From Bordetella parapertussis (GTDB taxonomy: Bacteria > Pseudomonadota > Gammaproteobacteria > Burkholderiales > Burkholderiaceae_C): DNA of 9,866 nucleotides. The stretch spans positions 1-9,866 of the forward strand of contig CALQBT020000064.1 in NCBI GenBank assembly GCA_943328885.2, in the 5' to 3' direction. Below, piece after piece: positions 6,354 through 9,866 of this stretch. The notes beneath the pieces were generated by a model that worked only from the letters and a program-made list of their open reading frames with translations, searched no databases and was not told the origin of the DNA. Position numbers and translations under genes: made by a program. Within the stretch, counting starts at the first letter, position 1; every line of letters starts with the position of its first letter.

Positions 6354-7304
6354 ATGAGCGACATCACAATCCAGAATATTGAAGCTGAGCTGGTCCAGGC
6401 CTCGCTGCAGCAGCCCGTGCTGCTCGACATCTGGGCGCCTTGGTGCGGCCCTTGCCGCATGCTCGGACCCTTGCTCGAGAAAGTCGAGGCGGCCTATGAA
6501 GGCCGTTTCAAGCTGGCCAAACTCAACAGCGATGACCAGCCCGAGATCGCAGCCCAGCTCAGCCAGGCTTTCGGCGTTCGCTCGATCCCGTTCTGCGTGA
6601 TGTTCAAGGACGGCCAGCCGGTCGATGGTTTTGTCGGTGCCTTGCCCGAGTCGCAGATCCGCGAGTTCCTCGACCGCCATGTGGCGCCAGCCGATCAAGC
6701 GCAGGCCGATGTCGAACTCGAGGAGGAGCAAGCGCTGGACGACGACGTCGATACCGTGCTGGCCAAGCTGGGCCAGGCCCTTGCCGACGACCCGGCCAAC
6801 GAGGAGACCCGGGGCGACTATGTCAAGCTGCTGATCGACATCGGTGAACACGCGCTGGCGCGTCAGGCCTGGCAGCCGATGGCGCCCAGGGCCATTGTCG
6901 ACGGCCGTATCGCCGCGCTGGGGCTCTGGCTTGATGCCTGCGAAAAAGCGCCGATCGCCCGCACGCCGCAGGATCTGGCCGCGGCGATCGCTGCGAACCG
7001 GCGTGATTTCGAAGCCCGTCACGAACTGGCCCAGCTGGCGATGGCGGCCGGTCGGTTCACCGAGGCGATGGATGAGTTGCTAGAAATCGTGATGCGCGAC
7101 AAGGGCTGGAGCGACGAGCTGGCGCGTAAGACCTATGTCGCGATTCTCAGCTTGATGGGCAAGCCTGCTGCCAAGGCCCCGCCCGGCAAGGGCGGCGTCG
7201 AGCCGGCCAAGGGCGCGCTGGAGGTCGTCGGCCATGCTGCGGTGACGCCCAGCGATCCGTTGATCGACCAGTACCGCCGCAAGCTCAGCATGGCGCTGTT
7301 CTGA
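6354..7304 (+). CDS. Thioredoxin-TPR protein of the YbbN/CnoX family (chaperedoxin-like)
   Basis: Members of this family are cytoplasmic holdases that protect proteins from oxidative damage and pass clients to GroEL or DnaK; E. coli CnoX is the reference. The 316 residues comprise a thioredoxin domain (about 1-110), with WCGPC at 30-34 and the cis-proline at Pro79 in SIPF, then an acidic linker at 118-132 ([13 protein letters not shown]), then tetratricopeptide-like helices at about 133-270. The C-terminal [16 protein letters not shown] resembles the YRRKL end of CnoX proteins. E. coli CnoX lacks the first active-site Cys, whereas both are present here (C31, C34), so dithiol redox activity is possible; C81 just after the cis-proline is another unusual Cys. 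A Gly/Pro/Ala/Lys-rich segment at about 270-300 is probably a flexible insert. The ATG at 6354 lacks an evident Shine-Dalgarno sequence. It is divergent from purE. Confidence 0.88.
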   Translation: MSDITIQNIEAELVQASLQQPVLLDIWAPWCGPCRMLGPLLEKVEAAYEGRFKLAKLNSDDQPEIAAQLSQAFGVRSIPFCVMFKDGQPVDGFVGALPESQIREFLDRHVAPADQAQADVELEEEQALDDDVDTVLAKLGQALADDPANEETRGDYVKLLIDIGEHALARQAWQPMAPRAIVDGRIAALGLWLDACEKAPIARTPQDLAAAIAANRRDFEARHELAQLAMAAGRFTEAMDELLEIVMRDKGWSDELARKTYVAILSLMGKPAAKAPPGKGGVEPAKGALEVVGHAAVTPSDPLIDQYRRKLSMALF

Positions 7305-7352
7305 GTCTGGCGCAGGGTTGCCGTTGCCGCCCGGTCTGCCAAAAACCGCACC

Positions 7353-7358
7353 TACAAT
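7353..7358 (+). promoter_or_regulatory. Candidate -10 element for yajC-secD-secF
   Basis: TACAAT at 7353-7358 matches five of six positions of the sigma-70 -10 consensus and lies 47 bases before the yajC GTG, in the 101-base gap after the ybbN-like gene. The nearest -35-like hexamer, TTGCCG at 7324-7329, is 23 bases away, which is too far for a standard promoter. The call therefore rests on the -10 box and its position. Confidence 0.4.
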
Positions 7359-7368
7359 ACCAAGTTGA

Positions 7369-7383
7369 CCCGCGCCACGCGGG
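7369..7383 (+). other. Hairpin in the yajC 5' leader
   Basis: CCCGCG (7369-7374) and CGCGGG (7378-7383) form a perfect 6-base-pair GC stem with the 3-base loop CCA, between the candidate -10 box and the yajC Shine-Dalgarno sequence (AAGGA at 7393-7397). No T-run follows, so it is not a terminator. It may shape the leader RNA or be chance in GC-rich DNA. Confidence 0.4.
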
Positions 7384-7405
7384 CGCTCAGCCAAGGATTT
7401 TCATC

Positions 7406-7750
7406 GTGTTCATGTCCCAAGCCTTTGCCCAGTCTGCACCGGCTGCCGCCGCCGGCGGCGGTCTCGAGTCCATGTTCGGCTCGATCGGCCAGTTCCTGCC
7501 GCTGGTGTTGATGTTTGTCGTGCTGTACTTCATCATGATCCGGCCGCAGATGAAGCGCCAGAAAGAGCACAAGTCGATGATCGACGCTTTGGCCAAGGGC
7601 GACGAAGTGGTCACCACCGGCGGTCTGATCGGCCGTGTTGCCAAGATGGGCGAGAGCATGCTGCAGCTCGAGGTCGCCACCGGTGTCGAGGTGCAGGTCC
7701 AGCGCAGCGCCGTCGTGCAGGTGCTGCCCAAGGGCAGCTTCGGCAAGTGA
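7406..7750 (+). CDS. yajC: YajC, Sec translocase accessory subunit
   Basis: YajC is a small inner-membrane protein that joins SecD and SecF in the accessory complex of the SecYEG translocon. The 114 residues show a short N-terminus FMSQAFAQ followed by an Ala/Gly-rich stretch, one membrane segment at about 30-45 (FLPLVLMFVVLYFIMI), then RPQMKRQKEH at 46-55, which is the YajC signature after the membrane segment, and a cytoplasmic domain with GDEVVTTGGLIG. The start is GTG at 7406 rather than the ATG at 7412: AAGGA at 7393-7397 sits eight bases before the GTG and 14 before the ATG, and many related proteins begin with MF-x-S. secD follows after 138 bases. In many bacteria tgt and queA precede yajC; here the preceding gene is the thioredoxin-TPR gene instead. 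Confidence 0.95.
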   Translation: MFMSQAFAQSAPAAAAGGGLESMFGSIGQFLPLVLMFVVLYFIMIRPQMKRQKEHKSMIDALAKGDEVVTTGGLIGRVAKMGESMLQLEVATGVEVQVQRSAVVQVLPKGSFGK

Positions 7751-7850
7751 TGCCACTCGCCGTCAGCTGAGCAGGCGGCTGCCCGGGCCGAGTCGCTTGG
7801 CGCATCTGAATCGCGTGGTCCCGCCCGTGCCGCGCCCGATGAAAGCCCGT

Positions 7851-7873
7851 TCTTCGCCCGCCTGGGCGCAAGA
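7851..7873 (+). other. Hairpin just ahead of the secD ribosome-binding site
   Basis: TCTTCGCCC (7851-7859) can pair with GGGCG (7864-7868) plus AAGA (7870-7873), with the loop GCCT and a single bulged C at 7869, giving nine base pairs. The secD Shine-Dalgarno sequence GAGGA starts four bases later at 7877. The position suits control of secD translation, or of the ratio between YajC and SecD, but no function is shown. Confidence 0.45.
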
Positions 7874-7888
7874 GCTGAGGAACGCCTG

Positions 7889-9790
7889 ATGAACCGCTAT
7901 CCCTGGTGGAAATACCTGATCCTGGCGCTCGCGCTGCTGATCGGACTGCTCTATACGCTGCCGAATCTGTACGGCGAGGCGCCGGCGGTTCAGATCTCCA
8001 GCGCCAAGGCCACGGTCAAGCTCGACCAGGCGATGGTGGCGCGTATCGAGAAGACGCTCGCAGCCGCCAGCCTGACGGCAGATTTCGTCCAGTTCGAGGG
8101 CAACTCGGTCAAGGCCAGGCTGCGCAACACCGACGAGCAGATCAAGGCCAAGGACGCGATCGCCAAGGCGCTCAACCCCGATCTCACTGATCCTTCGTAC
8201 ATCGTTGCGCTGAACCTGCTGAGCCGGTCGCCGGCTTGGTTGACGCAGCTGCATGCGCTGCCGATGTACCTGGGGCTGGACCTGCGCGGCGGGGTGCACT
8301 TCTTGATGCAAGTGGACATGAAGGCCTCGCTGACCAAGAAGGCCGAAGCCACGGCCGGTGACCTGCGCAGCCTGCTGCGCGACAAGAACATCCGCCACGC
8401 CGGCATCAGCCGTGATGGCAATCTGGTGGTGTTGCGCTTGCGCGATCGTCCCAGCTTGGTCCAGGCCCAGAACTTTTTGACCGACCAATTGCCCGACATG
8501 TTGTGGACCGAAAGCGCCGATGGCGCCGAGTTCCGACTCACTGGCGCGCTCAAGCCGGCGGCGGCGCGCGCGGCGCAAGAGGCTGCGATCAAGCAAAACA
8601 TCACGACCTTGCACAACCGCGTCAACGAACTCGGCGTCGCCGAGCCGGTGATTCAGCAGCAAGGCATCGACCGGGTGGTGGTACAGCTGCCCGGCGTGCA
8701 GGACACGGCCAAGGCCAAGGACATCATCGGCCGCACCGCGACCCTGGAGCTGCGGATGGTCAACACCTCGGCCGAGGCGCTGGAGGCCGTGCGCGGCGGC
8801 GGTCCGGTTCCTTTCGGCAGCGAGCGCTATCTTGATCGAGACGGCTCACCGATCATCGTTTTCCGCCAAGTCATCTTGACCGGAGAGAGCCTGACCGACG
8901 CCCAACCCGGTTTCGACAACCAGGAGGCCGCGGTGCATCTGACGGTCGACGCCAAGGGCGGCCGGATCATGCGAGACATCTCGCGCGACAACGTTGGCAA
9001 ACGCATGGCGATCCTGCTGTTCGAGAAGGGCAAGGGCGAGGTCGTCACCGCGCCGGTGATCCGCGGCGAACTCGGCAACCGCTTCCAGATCTCGGGCAAG
9101 ATGAGCACCAGCGAGGCCGCCGACACCGCGCTGCTGTTGCGCGCCGGCAGCCTGGCCGCGCCGATGGAGATCATCGAGGAGCGCACGATCGGCCCGACCT
9201 TGGGCGCCGAAAACATCGCCAAGGGCTTTGCCAGCGTGGGTTACGGCTTTGCTGCGATCGCCGTCTTCATGTGCAGCTACTACCTGCTGTTCGGGGTGTT
9301 CTCGTCGCTGGCGCTGGCCTTCAACTTGCTGCTGCTGATCTCGATGCTGTCGATGCTGCAGGCCACCTTGACGTTGCCCGGCATCGCCGCGATCGCGCTG
9401 ACGCTGGGCATGGCGATCGACTCCAACGTGCTGATCAACGAACGGGTTCGCGAAGAGTTGCGCGGCGGCGCCTCTCCCCAAGCTGCGATCAACGCCGGTT
9501 ACGAGCGCGCGTTTGCGACCATCCTCGACTCCAACATCACGACCTTGATCGCCGGCCTGGCGCTGCTGGCTTTCGGCTCGGGCTTTGTGCGCGGCTTCGC
9601 GGTGGTGCATTGCCTGGGCATCATGACCTCGATGTTCTCGTCGGTGATGTTCTCGCGTGGCCTGGTCAATCTCTGGTACGGCGGCCAGAAGCGGCTGAAA
9701 TCGGTGTCGATCGGTCAGGTCTGGCGGCCTGCCGGTTCGCCTGTGCCTGGCACCGACCTGTCGGCCGACGAACCCGTCGCCAAGACCTGA
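7889..9790 (+). CDS. secD: SecD, protein translocase subunit
   Basis: SecD is an RND-type membrane protein that, with SecF, uses the proton-motive force to complete protein export through SecYEG. The 633 residues match the family's usual length in proteobacteria (about 615-630). The first membrane helix is at about 8-24 (YLILALALLIGLLYTLP); YLGLDLRGGVHF at 127-138 is the conserved start of the periplasmic domain; five more helices fall between about 445 and 597. The TM4 motif GMAIDSNVLINERVREEL at 507-524 contains Asp511, equivalent to E. coli Asp519 needed for proton transfer; a second DSNITTLI lies at 547-554. E. coli has DAN in both places. The ATG at 7889 has GAGGA seven bases upstream (7877-7881) and shares one base with the stop of a 16-codon upstream frame. 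secF starts 21 bases after the stop. Confidence 0.97.
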   Translation: MNRYPWWKYLILALALLIGLLYTLPNLYGEAPAVQISSAKATVKLDQAMVARIEKTLAAASLTADFVQFEGNSVKARLRNTDEQIKAKDAIAKALNPDLTDPSYIVALNLLSRSPAWLTQLHALPMYLGLDLRGGVHFLMQVDMKASLTKKAEATAGDLRSLLRDKNIRHAGISRDGNLVVLRLRDRPSLVQAQNFLTDQLPDMLWTESADGAEFRLTGALKPAAARAAQEAAIKQNITTLHNRVNELGVAEPVIQQQGIDRVVVQLPGVQDTAKAKDIIGRTATLELRMVNTSAEALEAVRGGGPVPFGSERYLDRDGSPIIVFRQVILTGESLTDAQPGFDNQEAAVHLTVDAKGGRIMRDISRDNVGKRMAILLFEKGKGEVVTAPVIRGELGNRFQISGKMSTSEAADTALLLRAGSLAAPMEIIEERTIGPTLGAENIAKGFASVGYGFAAIAVFMCSYYLLFGVFSSLALAFNLLLLISMLSMLQATLTLPGIAAIALTLGMAIDSNVLINERVREELRGGASPQAAINAGYERAFATILDSNITTLIAGLALLAFGSGFVRGFAVVHCLGIMTSMFSSVMFSRGLVNLWYGGQKRLKSVSIGQVWRPAGSPVPGTDLSADEPVAKT

Positions 9791-9811
9791 CGCGCAGCGG
9801 AGAAAGAGAAC

Positions 9812-9866
9812 ATGGAATTCTTCAGGATACAGCGCGACATCCCGTTCATGCGTCATGCCTTGGTGC
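9812..9866 (+). CDS. secF: SecF, protein translocase subunit, 5' end only
   Basis: Only 18 codons are present. They read MEFFRI-x-RDIPFMRHALV-like, the typical N-terminus of betaproteobacterial SecF just before its first membrane helix. GGAG at 9799-9802 lies nine bases before the ATG. Its place 21 bases downstream of secD, in the standard yajC-secD-secF order, makes the identification firm although most of the gene lies outside the window. Confidence 0.92.
   Translation, partial: MEFFRIQRDIPFMRHALV

Noticed and set aside
8846..9856. Minus-strand open frame (336 codons) antisense to secD, and a similar one at 7763-8662
   Set aside because: They are rich in His, Gln, Arg and Gly, typical of antisense shadows, and secD on the other strand is unambiguous.
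1..9866. Mobile elements, CRISPR arrays, tRNA or rRNA genes, riboswitches
   Set aside because: I read both strands and found no transposase-like protein, no regularly spaced repeats, no tRNA-like cloverleaf and no known riboswitch core; the window is nearly filled by housekeeping genes.

Overview
The window looks like chromosomal housekeeping DNA from a high-GC betaproteobacterium, most likely order Burkholderiales. The basis is the strong G/C bias at third codon positions, the purE-purK-Sua5 and tsaB-rimI-uracil-DNA-glycosylase gene orders, and the style of the proteins (a Burkholderiales-like SGNH lipoprotein, a redox-active YbbN, a SecD with DSN motifs). The genus assignment is inference; no rRNA or other marker is present. 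I see no mobile element, CRISPR array, tRNA or rRNA, and coding density is very high.

Layout. The left edge (1-200, + strand) holds the 3' end of glmU. It converges on a long minus-strand block, read from right to left: purE (6229-5711), purK (5714-4536), a Sua5-type threonylcarbamoyl-AMP synthase (4536-3562), an SGNH/GDSL-like lipoprotein (3517-2510), then after a 148-base gap tsaB (2361-1603), rimI (1606-1076) and a family-4 uracil-DNA glycosylase (about 1089-265). The gene junctions are tight (ATGA, TGATG and GTGA overlaps), which points to two translationally coupled transcription units: purE-purK-sua5(-lipoprotein) and tsaB-rimI-udg. Divergent from purE, the plus strand carries a thioredoxin-TPR protein of the YbbN/CnoX family (6354-7304), then yajC (7406-7750), secD (7889-9790) and the first codons of secF (9812 to the window end).

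Functions. PurE and PurK together convert AIR to CAIR in de novo purine synthesis. Sua5 and TsaB both act in making t6A37 on ANN-decoding tRNAs; RimI acetylates ribosomal protein S18 in well-studied species. The glycosylase removes uracil from DNA. YajC, SecD and SecF are the accessory complex that helps the SecYEG translocon use the proton-motive force. GlmU makes UDP-GlcNAc for the cell envelope.

Nothing here looks like a new multi-gene system. The items most worth a second look are the SGNH lipoprotein, whose block-I catalytic serine position is occupied by Glu, and small regulatory-looking structures: a palindrome inside the putative purE promoter, a hairpin and a tiny upstream ORF just ahead of secD, and non-ATG starts at purE, rimI and yajC.
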